A stretch of 22,918 nt of DNA from Desulfurococcales archaeon (GCA_027066265.1 JAMOOB010000013.1:1-22918), one strand, 5' to 3'; shown: positions 6,208-14,158, numbered from the stretch's first letter. Translations and numbers: made by a program. Notes: a model not told the origin generated them from the sequence alone.

Positions 6208-6950
6208 TCCATCTTCACCTCTCGATCGCTTACGTATCGACCGAACCTACGTATACGTTCAACGCGAAGAAGAACGAGGTGCGTACGTTCTTCTCCAGCA
6301 ATGCTTCGATACCCTTCTACGAAGCATCGCTTCATGATGTTCTCCCTATCTCGATGCGTACTCTCCACGGATCGAAAGAATATGTGTACATCTATCGCTA
6401 GATCATCCAGCGTAGCGTTGAGTTCAGCAAGCCCGAAATCTATGAGGTGGGGAACTCCATTGCTTAGAACTACGTTGCTCGTCGTGGGATCTCCATGAAC
6501 TACTCCAGCTCCGTGCAGTCCAGCTAAGTACGTGCCTAGCTCTCTACAGATACTACATAGCTCGTCATCGCCGAGCTTAGGCACGGCATCTCTAAGCAGT
6601 ACTCCTTCAACGAAGCTCTCTACCAAGAGACCACACCTATCATCTACGTAGAGTAGTTGAGGTACTGGAATCCCTAGCGAGAGAGCTCTCATCAATGCTT
6701 TCGCTTCCACGTACGTTCTCCTAGCACGAAACTCTTCGTCGAGTTCCTTAGGCATCCATGGCTTGGGGAACCTCCACTTAGCAACAGCATCGATTCCTAG
6801 GAACTCGATTCGTTGAACAATCGCTTCGGCACCGATCCACCTATCGTTCTTTAGCACAACCATTCTCCTAGTCTCGATCCTACGCTCGGGTCCGTACGCG
6901 AACACTACTTCTTCCTCCATCATTTCTCGTAGACATGGAGCTACCTCCAC
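6195..6950 (-). CDS. bud32: KEOPS subunit Bud32 (Rio-like atypical kinase/ATPase)
   Basis: A 251-residue small protein kinase of the Bud32/PRPK family. Visible parts: catalytic Lys58 in AVAKWRFPKPW, a Glu in EAKAL, the catalytic loop VHGDPTTSN (151-159) and the metal-binding DFG (171-173). In KEOPS it stimulates t6A synthesis by Kae1 through ATP hydrolysis. It overlaps the end of kae1 by 10 bases. The GTG at 6950 is taken as start; ATGs about 27 bases further in (around 6920) are possible, and the N-terminal 30 residues resemble no conserved segment. In some archaea the two genes are fused; here they are separate but coupled. Confidence 0.92.
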   Translation of the reverse strand: MEVAPCLREMMEEEVVFAYGPERRIETRRMVVLKNDRWIGAEAIVQRIEFLGIDAVAKWRFPKPWMPKELDEEFRARRTYVEAKALMRALSLGIPVPQLLYVDDRCGLLVESFVEGVLLRDAVPKLGDDELCSICRELGTYLAGLHGAGVVHGDPTTSNVVLSNGVPHLIDFGLAELNATLDDLAIDVHIFFRSVESTHRDRENIMKRCFVEGYRSIAGEERTHLVLLRVERIRRFGRYVSDREVKMEWSF

Positions 6951-7945
6951 GGTATCTCTACCTCATCGATCCTCCATCTCTGTCTAACGATAGCTCTACG
7001 AACATCGATCGTGATACCGCATCTATACGCAAGCAAACCAGTCCAGGCAATCATAACACCGTTATCTCCAGCGTAGCGTGGCGGTACAACGAAGAGCTCG
7101 ACGCCGTACACCCTAGCCATCTCCTCGAACTTGGATCGAAGAATGGGGCTCGCTGCTACTCCTCCAACAAGCATAACCTCCTTCTTACCGGTATGCATCA
7201 AACACCTTGCCGCGATCTCGATCACGCTATTGTACGCAATCTCGCGTAGAGTTAGACACAGATCTTCGAGATCGTAACGCCCTGATCTAGCTAATCGAAG
7301 CGCTGCCGTGAGTAGTCCGGAGAAAGCAACGTCTTGCCCGCGTACAACGTAGGGAAGCTCCTTGATGAATCTACGTCCCTTCTCAGCACATCGATCAACT
7401 ACATGCATACCCTGCACAACGTAGGGAGGTCCTAGACCTACCTCTCGTGCGAACGTATCGAGAAGATTTCCGAGAGCTATATCCAGCGTTTCTCCAAAGA
7501 CTCGGTACCTACGATCAACGAAAGCTAGGATAGCGGTGTTTCCGCCCGATAGATACACCGTTACCGGATCACGAGCACCCGTCACCTTCAAACCTATCTC
7601 GACGTGTGCAACCGCGTGATTGACTGGTACCAGAGGTTTGCCGAAGTACGTAGCTAGGCAGCGAGCTATCGTAGCTCCAACCCTTAGACACGGACCCATG
7701 CCCGGGCCTAGAGCTACCGCAACCGCATCTACCTCCTTCATCGTTAGACCAGCACTACGAAGAGCACGAGCAATAGCTTCGGGTCCCTTCTCAGCGAAAA
7801 GTCTCGATGCTTCTCGTGGATGAATCCCTCCCGTTCTAGGAACGTACTGAACCCTTTCGTCTGCCAGTACGAAGTTCTCCTTCTCATCGGTTACTATACC
7901 AACACCAAAAGTGTGGGCAGTGGATTCGATTCCTAGAACTATCAT
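6941..7945 (-). CDS. kae1: tRNA threonylcarbamoyladenosine synthase Kae1 (TsaD/Qri7 family)
   Basis: A 334-residue ASKHA-fold enzyme, the catalytic subunit of KEOPS, which transfers threonylcarbamoyl from its adenylate to A37 of tRNA. It shows LGIESTAHTFGVGI (4-17), TGGIHPREAS (38-47), the metal-binding pair H110 and H114 in NHAVAHVE, the phosphate loop SGGNTAI, VGGVAAS and the late metal ligand in YAGDNGVM. Length and motifs are complete. The ATG start is preceded by a 25-base gap behind eS31, and its end overlaps bud32. Confidence 0.97.
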   Translation of the reverse strand: MIVLGIESTAHTFGVGIVTDEKENFVLADERVQYVPRTGGIHPREASRLFAEKGPEAIARALRSAGLTMKEVDAVAVALGPGMGPCLRVGATIARCLATYFGKPLVPVNHAVAHVEIGLKVTGARDPVTVYLSGGNTAILAFVDRRYRVFGETLDIALGNLLDTFAREVGLGPPYVVQGMHVVDRCAEKGRRFIKELPYVVRGQDVAFSGLLTAALRLARSGRYDLEDLCLTLREIAYNSVIEIAARCLMHTGKKEVMLVGGVAASPILRSKFEEMARVYGVELFVVPPRYAGDNGVMIAWTGLLAYRCGITIDVRRAIVRQRWRIDEVEIPWR

Positions 7946-7970
7946 GGAATCGCCGGACTCTCTAGAAACT

Positions 7971-8162
7971 CTACTTGCTCTCGCTATTCGTTACGAACAT
8001 CGTGTAGTTGCACTTACCGCAATGCCATCTCGGTACGGGCCACCTATGGAATGCCATGACCGATCCACAGCGTGGACATACCTTGTTCTTTAGCCTTATC
8101 GTACCCGTGTTGTAGTCGTACTCGTATAGTTGGGATCTGAATCTCTTCTCCTTCTTCGCCAT
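7971..8162 (-). CDS. rps27ae: 30S ribosomal protein eS31 (S27ae)
   Basis: A 63-residue zinc-ribbon ribosomal protein with C29-x2-C32 and C48-x2-C51 (VCPRCG…WHCGKC). It lacks the ubiquitin fusion found in eukaryotes, as is normal in archaea. It starts with ATG just behind a GAGGTG sequence inside the end of the eS24 gene, so the two are translated together. Confidence 0.95.
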   Translation of the reverse strand: MAKKEKRFRSQLYEYDYNTGTIRLKNKVCPRCGSVMAFHRWPVPRWHCGKCNYTMFVTNSESK

Positions 8163-8166
8163 GCCT

Positions 8167-8505
8167 CTACACCTCTATTCCGTTCCTCTTCAGTATGTAC
8201 TTAGGCTCCAACAACTTCATACGCTCAACACTTTCGTATACGTGTACGTGTGCGTTCGAAGCTCCTCTACCGTACTCTCCAAGAATCTCTTTAACTACGA
8301 CTAGGTTTGGATCTACTCCGTATACCTTAGCAACGAATTCCCTGACCATAGCTCGGGAAGGAGTACCCGTCGTTATGTGGTCGAAGTGTATCCTTATGTC
8401 TAGCCTACCGAGCAACTTATTGTACTTTTCGTCTACGATCGTAGCTACGATCTCGTCGGTAAGCTTGAAAGTCTTACCCTTGTTCCCAAGCTTCGTCTCG
8501 AGCAT
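8167..8505 (-). CDS. rps24e: 30S ribosomal protein eS24
   Basis: A 112-residue eS24 with the diagnostic core HITTGTPSRAMVREFVAK and the C-terminal GRGASNAHVHVYES and LEPKYILKRN. The start is set at ATG 8505 because GAGGTG (plus 8516-8521) lies 10 bases upstream and the family core begins shortly after. An upstream ATG at 8538 overlaps the Spt4 stop as ATGA and would add 11 residues; that start is also possible. It stands between Spt4 and eS31 in the usual archaeal order. Confidence 0.93.
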   Translation of the reverse strand: MLETKLGNKGKTFKLTDEIVATIVDEKYNKLLGRLDIRIHFDHITTGTPSRAMVREFVAKVYGVDPNLVVVKEILGEYGRGASNAHVHVYESVERMKLLEPKYILKRNGIEV

Positions 8506-8534
8506 AGTTTTCGCACACCTCGTCCGTAGGAAGG

Positions 8535-8747
8535 TCATACACCAACCTTTAAAGCGTATCTACCCGGTTTCGTTATGCCTAGGAGCTTGGCTACCTTCGA
8601 TTTCTCCGGGTTTATCACTATCACCATACCGTACCACTCTTCGCTGAACTCTCTCGATCCACATATTGGACACACTTCCTCTTCCTTCCTAACCAAAGCT
8701 TTGCAGTTCACGCAAGCTTTGAAAGAACGTGCGCGTTGATACGACAA
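8535..8747 (-). CDS. spt4: transcription elongation factor Spt4 (formerly RpoE'')
   Basis: A 70-residue protein with a four-cysteine zinc site (C12-x2-C15, C26-x2-C29: ACVNCK…VCPICG) followed by the Spt4 strand region EWYGMVIVINPEKSKVAKLLG. Spt4 pairs with Spt5 (NusG-like, not in this window) to keep RNA polymerase processive. The start is TTG at 8747, one base behind the stop of rpo7; an AGTAGG sequence precedes it. Confidence 0.95.
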   Translation of the reverse strand: MSYQRARSFKACVNCKALVRKEEEVCPICGSREFSEEWYGMVIVINPEKSKVAKLLGITKPGRYALKVGV

Positions 8748-8748
8748 C

Positions 8749-9300
8749 CTACTTCCCCTCCTTAGCTACGTACTCTCGTATCCACTCAAGCTTACCTAGG
8801 TAGGGCTGTTTAAGGGTCATCAACACCCTTACCAAGCCCTTGGTATGCGCGTAGCTTATCGACGTGATCATGCCTCGAACCACGTCTCCGCTAGCGATGA
8901 ACTTCTTGCTCTGTCTAAGGACTACGGCTCCACGAACCTTGTCTACGTAGGCATCGTCCGCGATCTGAGAAACGTGTACGAATGCATCGAGAGCACCGAG
9001 GTTTACGTTCAGACCGTGGGTACCGACGGAGGTTACGACACCCTCAACGATTTCGTGGATCAACGGTACGTAGCTAAGGATCTCTGCCTCGGCTCGGTGA
9101 TACGTAGCTCCGTCGCCGAATACTATGTAGCCTTCGGGATCCACCTTCACGTTGAGAATCGATATCACGTACCCGAGATCTGGGTAGTACCTAGCTACGA
9201 ACTGTTCCTCGAGAACTTTTCGAGCAGCTTCCTCGAGTCCTTGGCTAAGCCTCTGAGGTTCTATCCTAACAACTGCCTGGATCCTGTAGATTCTGAACAT
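8749..9300 (-). CDS. rpo7: DNA-directed RNA polymerase subunit Rpo7 (RpoE')
   Basis: A 183-residue homologue of eukaryotic Rpb7. It has an N-terminal RNP-like tip (MFRIYRIQAVVRIEPQRL) and a C-terminal S1/OB domain (EIVEGVVTSVGTHGLNVNLG, then DAFVHVSQIADD). With Rpo4 it forms the stalk that binds nascent RNA and helps open the promoter. ATG 9300 is preferred because Rpo7 proteins begin with MF/MY at this point and AGGCGG precedes it; in-frame TTG/GTG codons at 9321/9318 would add seven atypical residues. Spt4 follows directly. Confidence 0.95.
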   Translation of the reverse strand: MFRIYRIQAVVRIEPQRLSQGLEEAARKVLEEQFVARYYPDLGYVISILNVKVDPEGYIVFGDGATYHRAEAEILSYVPLIHEIVEGVVTSVGTHGLNVNLGALDAFVHVSQIADDAYVDKVRGAVVLRQSKKFIASGDVVRGMITSISYAHTKGLVRVLMTLKQPYLGKLEWIREYVAKEGK

Positions 9301-9348
9301 GGTACCGCCTAATCGCACCAACTACGTAGAGCCGTAGATAAGCGTTGC

Positions 9349-9741
9349 TCAGATCTCTTCCAGACCTCTCCTAGCTCTCCGAAAAACTATCGTCTTGATC
9401 CCTAGCTTCCTAGCCTTCCTAGCGAGCTCGAGATCCGCGGTAACGATCACTGCTCTCAAAGACCTCGCTAACTCGAGAAGAGCTTCGTCAACCCTCGCAC
9501 GAGGGCTTCGAATACTTAGAACCTCGAACCTTGGAACCACGTTGTCTAGAACCCACCTAGCCTTCCTACCACGTTCGCTAACCTCCTTCGAAAGCTTCTC
9601 GAGCTCTTCCACGACCTGTATCGGAACGACTACGCGGTACCCAACTAATTCCTCTAGTAGTGTATCGAGGTGAAGCGTTCTCGAAGCTATGAGCATGAGT
9701 ATGCTTGTATCGAGTAGAGCTAGATCTTTGGAACTCCCCAT
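9349..9741 (-). CDS. PIN-domain protein, FCF1/Utp24-like, probable RNA-processing nuclease
   Basis: A 130-residue stand-alone PIN domain: LALLDTSILML with the first Asp, VVEELEKLS with the acidic Glu, and VIVTADLELARKARKLG with the late Asp. Archaeal genomes keep this gene between aIF2-gamma and Rpo7; eukaryotic relatives (Fcf1/Utp24) cut pre-rRNA. Context and lack of an antitoxin partner argue for housekeeping RNA processing, not a toxin. ATG 9741 is chosen because GGAG lies about nine bases upstream; ATG 9756 is an alternative. It overlaps the end of aIF2-gamma by about 22 bases. Confidence 0.85.
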   Translation of the reverse strand: MGSSKDLALLDTSILMLIASRTLHLDTLLEELVGYRVVVPIQVVEELEKLSKEVSERGRKARWVLDNVVPRFEVLSIRSPRARVDEALLELARSLRAVIVTADLELARKARKLGIKTIVFRRARRGLEEI

Positions 9742-10952
9742 CCCACCAATCTCCATCTATCCTTTACCTGTCTGCTGATAGCTACCTTGCTATCCTTGAG
9801 AACCACTACAGGTCTTCGAAGCACTACATCTACGTACTCCTTCGTAACCCTCGTCACGATGCCTATCGTAACCGCCGTACCCACCGTAAGCATCAGGATC
9901 TCTCTAGGTCTTATCGGCTCTACCTTCTCCTGTGCATAGCTACCAACAACACGTTCGAAGAGGTGGTACTCTATCGTTAAGCTGTTGACGGGATCCGGAA
10001 CGTAGTGCCCGACGACGTTCCCTATCATGAGGTCTCCCTTGGTAAGCGATGGATCTAGCGTCGTTCCGATCGCTACGAGTCCTCCCGGTCTCGCTACATC
10101 GCTCGGAATATCTCCGTACCTAATGCTGACTATCCGCGTAGTTAGCGGTACGTACTCAATCTTTCCACCAGGTTTCTCAACTCTTATACCTGGCTTGATC
10201 TCTACTTCGTCCCCTACCTTGAGCTGTCCACGAATGAGTGATCCACCTAGAACTCCTCCAACGAGATCCTTTGGCTTGGTGCCGGGCTTGTTTACATCAA
10301 AGCTTCTGGCTACGTACATGAGAGCTGGACTACTTAGATCTCTCTCGGGTGGTTTGAAGAGCTTAGCCATAGCCATGACGACGACGTCTATGTTTACGCG
10401 ATGCAACGCGCTTACGGGTATTATCGGAGCGTCTGCGTACGGAGTCTTGCTCAGGAAATCGACGATCTCTTCGTAGTTCTTCTTAGCTTGTTCGCGGTTA
10501 ACTACATCGATCTTGTTCTGAACAACTATCAACTGCTTGACTCCGATGATTTGGAGCGCTGTTAGGTGTTCACGTGTTTGGGGCTGTGGACAAGGTTCGT
10601 TTGCTGCGATAACGAGTATAGCCGCATCCATCAACGTTGCGCCAGCGAGCATCGTAGCCATCAGAATCTCGTGACCGGGTGCATCGACGTAGGAAACCCT
10701 CCTGATTATCTTGGCGGGAGAACCATCGCGACACACGGTTTCGGTCGTGTAGGCATCCGGAGGTTCTAACCCTTCGCATACGGCTATGTTTCCATCGGCG
10801 TAGCCTAGCTTGATCGTCATCGATCGTCGAATCTCTTCGGAGTGTCTCATCGTCCATACTCCAGTCAATGCTTGAACAAGCGTAGTCTTTCCGTGATCTA
10901 CGTGCCCAACCACACCCACGTTCATGTCTGGAATAGGTAGCTTGCTAGACAA
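9720..10952 (-). CDS. eif2g: translation initiation factor aIF2, gamma subunit
   Basis: A 410-residue GTPase that carries Met-tRNAi to the small ribosomal subunit with aIF2-alpha and -beta. G1 is GHVDHGKT (16-23), G3 DAPGH (90-94) and G4 NKID near residue 147, with EF-Tu-like beta-barrel domains following (DVNKPGT, PGGLVAIGT, RPVVV, GWG). The zinc knuckle before G3 normally has four Cys, but here only C59 and C74 remain and the paired positions are not Cys, so zinc is probably not bound. The start is TTG 10952 with GGTGA upstream. Gene order eS6 - aIF2-gamma - PIN - Rpo7 is conserved in archaea. Confidence 0.97.
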   Translation of the reverse strand: MSSKLPIPDMNVGVVGHVDHGKTTLVQALTGVWTMRHSEEIRRSMTIKLGYADGNIAVCEGLEPPDAYTTETVCRDGSPAKIIRRVSYVDAPGHEILMATMLAGATLMDAAILVIAANEPCPQPQTREHLTALQIIGVKQLIVVQNKIDVVNREQAKKNYEEIVDFLSKTPYADAPIIPVSALHRVNIDVVVMAMAKLFKPPERDLSSPALMYVARSFDVNKPGTKPKDLVGGVLGGSLIRGQLKVGDEVEIKPGIRVEKPGGKIEYVPLTTRIVSIRYGDIPSDVARPGGLVAIGTTLDPSLTKGDLMIGNVVGHYVPDPVNSLTIEYHLFERVVGSYAQEKVEPIRPREILMLTVGTAVTIGIVTRVTKEYVDVVLRRPVVVLKDSKVAISRQVKDRWRLVGWGVPKI

Positions 10953-10984
10953 AACTCTTCACCGATACACCTAGATCGAGGAGT

Positions 10985-11644
10985 CTAGTAGATAACCCTG
11001 GTATTGATCTGCACGATCTCCTCCGAGATCGTGTTGCCACGAACTAGCTTCCTCCTACGCTCACCATCTTCTCTAGGTCTGAAACCAGGGCCAGACGATA
11101 GCAGTACGTACTTCTTGACGGGTCCCGGTATGTCGGGTCTCATGGGGAAGCCAGCTAGGTCTGAACCTCCGCGTATCTCTAGAATCTTGCCGGGTAGACC
11201 AACGACAGCGCCATCTATCCTATCGCCGATCTTGAGACCTATGAACCTCATCGCTGCTTCGCCGCTAACCCTTATCTGGAAAGCTGGTGCTCGAAACACC
11301 TCGCCTAAAGCTGTGGTAGAACCTATCTTCTCCCTCATGAACTCGGCTGGTACGTGAGCCTCCATAACGTCTATGTTGCTATCGGCAACGACCTTGCCTA
11401 CGAGATTCACCTTCTCTCTCGCAGCTCTATTCTTCCAAACCCTAACCACGACGACTCCTAGCTCAGGGTTTATGATCTCTATTATCTTGGGATGTAGCTT
11501 GACTATCGGAAGCTCTCTCTGCTCCCTATGCTTATCGCTGTACTCGAGATCTTCATCGCCTACGACTCTAACCGGAACTATCCTGATGTTCCTAGCATGC
11601 GAATCAGCTACAACAACTTTGAACTCGGGCAACGCGTATCTCAC
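10985..11644 (-). CDS. rps6e: 30S ribosomal protein eS6 (long crenarchaeal form)
   Basis: A 219-residue protein. The eS6 core fills the C-terminal part (IGLKIGDRIDGAVVGLPGK, GGSDLAGFPMRPD, GPGFRPREDGERRRK, RGNTISEEIVQIN). The preceding 125 residues are an extension also present in Sulfolobus eS6, while euryarchaeal eS6 is only about 125 residues in total. It starts with a GTG at 11644 with TAGGTG overlapping, behind its own TATA-like box, and probably leads the operon into aIF2-gamma and onward. Confidence 0.95.
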   Translation of the reverse strand: MRYALPEFKVVVADSHARNIRIVPVRVVGDEDLEYSDKHREQRELPIVKLHPKIIEIINPELGVVVVRVWKNRAAREKVNLVGKVVADSNIDVMEAHVPAEFMREKIGSTTALGEVFRAPAFQIRVSGEAAMRFIGLKIGDRIDGAVVGLPGKILEIRGGSDLAGFPMRPDIPGPVKKYVLLSSGPGFRPREDGERRRKLVRGNTISEEIVQINTRVIY

Positions 11645-11679
11645 CTATGCGCTTCGACTCTAGGCAGACTTAGTAGATC

Positions 11680-11690
11680 GGCTTTAAAAG
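11680..11690 (-). promoter_or_regulatory. TATA-like promoter of eS6 and the following operon
   Basis: A CTTTTAAAG-type box on the minus strand sits about 41 bases before the GTG start of eS6, in the gap behind aIF5B. The predicted start of transcription is near 11659, giving a short leader. It overlaps an imperfect palindrome (gctttaaaagc). Confidence 0.5.
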
Positions 11691-11692
11691 CA

Positions 11693-13522
11693 TCATATCT
11701 GCGCTAGGAAAGCTGCGTAGTTCGGATCCTTCGACGCCTTGATCTTCACGATCTCGCGTAGAACCTCCTTAGCATCGTCGCTCAGCTCATCGCGGAACTT
11801 CTCGAGTAGCGTCTTGATGTGGTAGAACGGTGGATCCGTGTACAGTACGTCTCCTTCCTTGATCTGCCTCCCAACCATGACGTTGCCTCTTATCGATATC
11901 GCCACCTCCATACCTTTCCTAGCCTCCTTGAGCGGGTTGCCCATGTGCTGTATCTGCATTATTTCGCCAACGTGCTTACCGTCCGCCCTCATCAGTGGGT
12001 AGCCCGGTCTTATCACGCCTCCAAGAACTTCTATCCCTACGATGGCCGGATCACTACGTCTGAAGACGAACCCTGGAAGTATCCTTATCTTACCGGGTAG
12101 TACGAGTCTTGCAAGCTCACGCTGTTTCTCGCGTTCCTTCTCTTCCCTTACCCACGCTTCGTAGTCCTCGATCAGCTTGTAGATTATGTTGTGACGGAAT
12201 ATCTTGATTCCTTCCCTACGAGCGAGCTCTTCGGCTTCGGGCAAAGGCTTTACGTTGAATAGCAGTACCACGCCTAGGTAACGATCTTCGCGAGCAACGA
12301 TGCTTGCCTCTATCACGTCTCTCTTCGTTAGGGGTCCTACATCGGCTAAGCGTACGGGTATACCTTTCCTCTCCAAAGCTGTTACAAGCGCTTCGAGAGT
12401 TCCTAGAGTATCAGCCTTGACAACTACGCCGTTGACTTCCTTCCTGAACCTCACCATAGCAACTTCCTCGCTGACCCTACGCTTATACTCCTCCACCATC
12501 TTTGGATCGGGAACGACGTAGATCGGAGAACCAGCGATTGCTTCGTCTAGTCCGGGAGCTGCTATCCTTACACCTGCGGCTGCCGAAACCTCGTCTACGG
12601 GTGCTAGCTCGCTCTTAGCCATCCTTATATCGACGAGGGGTCTAGGCATGAGTAGCGCTCTTACGTGGGTTACTATGGGTCCGTTCACACCTTCGAGAAC
12701 TATCATGTCTCCCTTCCTGATCACGCCATCGTAGATGATCACGTCTATCGTCGTTCCATAGCCTGGATGCTCCTTAACCTCCAGCACAACGCCTTTGGCA
12801 GGTCCTTCAGCGTACCTAAGTCTTTCAGCCATGTACTTCTGCGTAACTCCTGCCAATACTGCTAGAAGCTCGGGTATGCCTTCGCCTGTCTTAGCGGAGA
12901 CGGGGACTATGGGAACGGTCTTGAGGAAGTCTCTAACTCTATCGAATCGCTCCGAGATCACTCCGTAGCTAGCGAGCTGACCAACGAGCGTGTATATCAT
13001 GTCTTCGAGCTTCTTCACAACCCTCGGATCCTGCTTCTTAATCGTTTCTATGAAAGGTTCGTCTGGATGTGGTTTCCAACCCGGTATCTTATCGATTTTG
13101 TTGGCGGCAACTACGAAAGGTACGTTCCTACTTCTAAGGATCTCGATGCTCTCCACGGTCTGAGGCATCACACCTTCGTTGATGTCTATGACTAGGATCG
13201 CTATGTCTGCAACGCTACCACCACGCTTCCTAAGGTTTGCGAAGAGCTCGTGACCGGGAGTATCTATGAAGAGAAGACCGGGTATCTCTAGTCGGAAGGG
13301 TATGATCTTCTTCAGAGGTTCGGCAATCTTCTCGATCACCGATGCCGGTACGAGGCTAGCACCTACGTGCTGAGTCATTTCGCCAGGTTCCTTCTTTGCC
13401 ACGGCGGTTCCACGAATCTTGTCTAGAAGCGTAGTCTTTCCGTGGTCTACGTGTCCGAGAACCGCGACTATGGGCTGCCTAAGCCTTCTTCCACTCGTTT
13501 TCGTAGAGCTCTGCGTAGTCAC
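11693..13522 (-). CDS. infB: translation initiation factor aIF5B (IF2-type GTPase)
   Basis: A 609-residue GTPase with G1 GHVDHGKT (23-30), G3 DTPGH (87-91) and G4 NKID (141-144), then domain II, the alpha/beta domain III (VKADTLGTLEALVTAL) and the C-terminal barrel (IVGIEVLGGVIRPGYPL). It promotes joining of the ribosomal subunits and initiator tRNA positioning. The length fits archaeal aIF5B, and no intein interrupts it. It begins with GTG at 13522, with GAGGTG covering the start, behind a TATA-like box of its own. Confidence 0.97.
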   Translation of the reverse strand: MTTQSSTKTSGRRLRQPIVAVLGHVDHGKTTLLDKIRGTAVAKKEPGEMTQHVGASLVPASVIEKIAEPLKKIIPFRLEIPGLLFIDTPGHELFANLRKRGGSVADIAILVIDINEGVMPQTVESIEILRSRNVPFVVAANKIDKIPGWKPHPDEPFIETIKKQDPRVVKKLEDMIYTLVGQLASYGVISERFDRVRDFLKTVPIVPVSAKTGEGIPELLAVLAGVTQKYMAERLRYAEGPAKGVVLEVKEHPGYGTTIDVIIYDGVIRKGDMIVLEGVNGPIVTHVRALLMPRPLVDIRMAKSELAPVDEVSAAAGVRIAAPGLDEAIAGSPIYVVPDPKMVEEYKRRVSEEVAMVRFRKEVNGVVVKADTLGTLEALVTALERKGIPVRLADVGPLTKRDVIEASIVAREDRYLGVVLLFNVKPLPEAEELARREGIKIFRHNIIYKLIEDYEAWVREEKEREKQRELARLVLPGKIRILPGFVFRRSDPAIVGIEVLGGVIRPGYPLMRADGKHVGEIMQIQHMGNPLKEARKGMEVAISIRGNVMVGRQIKEGDVLYTDPPFYHIKTLLEKFRDELSDDAKEVLREIVKIKASKDPNYAAFLAQI

Positions 13523-13556
13523 CTCGAACCCTTTTTCTGGTGGTTACGTAGTCAAG

Positions 13557-13564
13557 CTTAAAAC
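13557..13564 (-). promoter_or_regulatory. TATA-like promoter of aIF5B
   Basis: GTTTTAAG on the minus strand lies about 38 bases before the GTG start, in the 62-base gap behind eL24, so transcription would begin near 13536 with a leader of about 14 bases. Confidence 0.5.
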
Positions 13565-13584
13565 ATGTTTAGCTTGTGCTCGAT

Positions 13585-13776
13585 CTACCTACCTCTACGT
13601 GTCCGAGCGTAGTGCTCAGTCCACGGAAGCCTCTTTGGATCTCTACCCATCTTGAACAACTTGAAACACTTACTTGAACAGAACCAGAGTATCGTACCAT
13701 CGTTCTTAACGAACATCAGACCCGTGCCCGGCTCGATCCTAGCACCGCAATACGAACATTTCCTCCTAGCAACCAC
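13585..13776 (-). CDS. rpl24e: 50S ribosomal protein eL24
   Basis: A 63-residue zinc-binding ribosomal protein, with C7-x2-C10 and C33-x3-C37 (KCSYCG…WFCSSKCFK) and the family tail DPKRLPWTEHYARTRRG. It starts with GTG at 13776. It shares a short divergent promoter region with eS28. In many archaea eL24 follows eS28 on the same strand and a nucleoside diphosphate kinase gene lies before aIF5B; neither is so here. Confidence 0.95.
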   Translation of the reverse strand: MVARRKCSYCGARIEPGTGLMFVKNDGTILWFCSSKCFKLFKMGRDPKRLPWTEHYARTRRGR

Positions 13777-13811
13777 CTAGCTTCACCTAGCAACGAAGGC
13801 AGCTCCTTCAG

Positions 13812-13819
13812 CTTATAAG
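13812..13819. promoter_or_regulatory. palindromic TATA box shared by divergent eL24 and eS28
   Basis: cttataag is its own reverse complement and is the only TATA-like element in the 76 bases between the two divergent genes. It is 39 bases from the eL24 start and about 37 bases from the eS28 ATG, so initiation 25-27 bases away fits both directions with leaders of about a dozen bases. A single TATA box working both ways is my inference. Confidence 0.55.
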
Positions 13820-13852
13820 CCCTTCTGCACCGCTCCCACCTCGGTGCCAGCT

Positions 13853-14116
13853 ATGCCTAGGATCGTAGAGGAGGTGAAGACCAAGGAATACGAGGTTAAC
13901 GTAGTTGAAGAGATCGGGTTCCCAGCAGAAGTAGTTCAAATCCTTGGTAGAACCGGTATCACTGGAGAGGTTACGCAGGTTAGGGTCAGGATCTTGGAGG
14001 GACGCGACAAGGGTCGCGTTCTTACGAGGAACGTGAGAGGACCCGTGAGAGTCGGTGACATTCTAATACTTAGAGAGACCGAGCGTGAAGCTAGGAAGCT
14101 AACGACGAGAAGATAA
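13853..14116 (+). CDS. rps28e: 30S ribosomal protein eS28, inverted relative to its neighbours
   Basis: An 87-residue eS28. The core GFPAEVVQILGRTGITGEVTQVRV and the C-terminal DILILRETEREARKL are diagnostic. It belongs to the small-subunit head near the mRNA exit. It is the only housekeeping protein gene on the plus strand here: eL24 diverges from it and eL8 converges on it. Start ATG 13853 is preferred; the in-frame GTG 13844 falls at the predicted transcription start and would give a leaderless form three residues longer. In most archaea eL8, eS28 and eL24 run in one direction, so a local inversion is likely. Confidence 0.93.
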   Translation: MPRIVEEVKTKEYEVNVVEEIGFPAEVVQILGRTGITGEVTQVRVRILEGRDKGRVLTRNVRGPVRVGDILILRETEREARKLTTRR

Positions 14117-14119
14117 AAA
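14115..14119 (-). terminator. oligo-T terminator candidate for eL8
   Basis: Five consecutive T on the minus strand, 40 bases beyond the eL8 stop codon and overlapping the eS28 stop. Archaeal polymerase typically ends at such T-runs, so this would stop eL8 transcription before it runs antisense through eS28. Confidence 0.4.
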
Positions 14120-14158
14120 GGTTTTGTACACGTGTTTCCCATCGCTTTACGCTTTTCG

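Noticed and set aside
8195..8647. 150-residue plus-strand ORF opposite eS24 and Spt4
   Set aside because: Covers two genuine genes antisense and has no domain or ribosome-binding site of its own.
10570..10857. 95-residue minus-strand ORF inside aIF2-gamma
   Set aside because: Out-of-frame reading of the GTPase domain, Arg/Asp-rich and without homology I can recognise.
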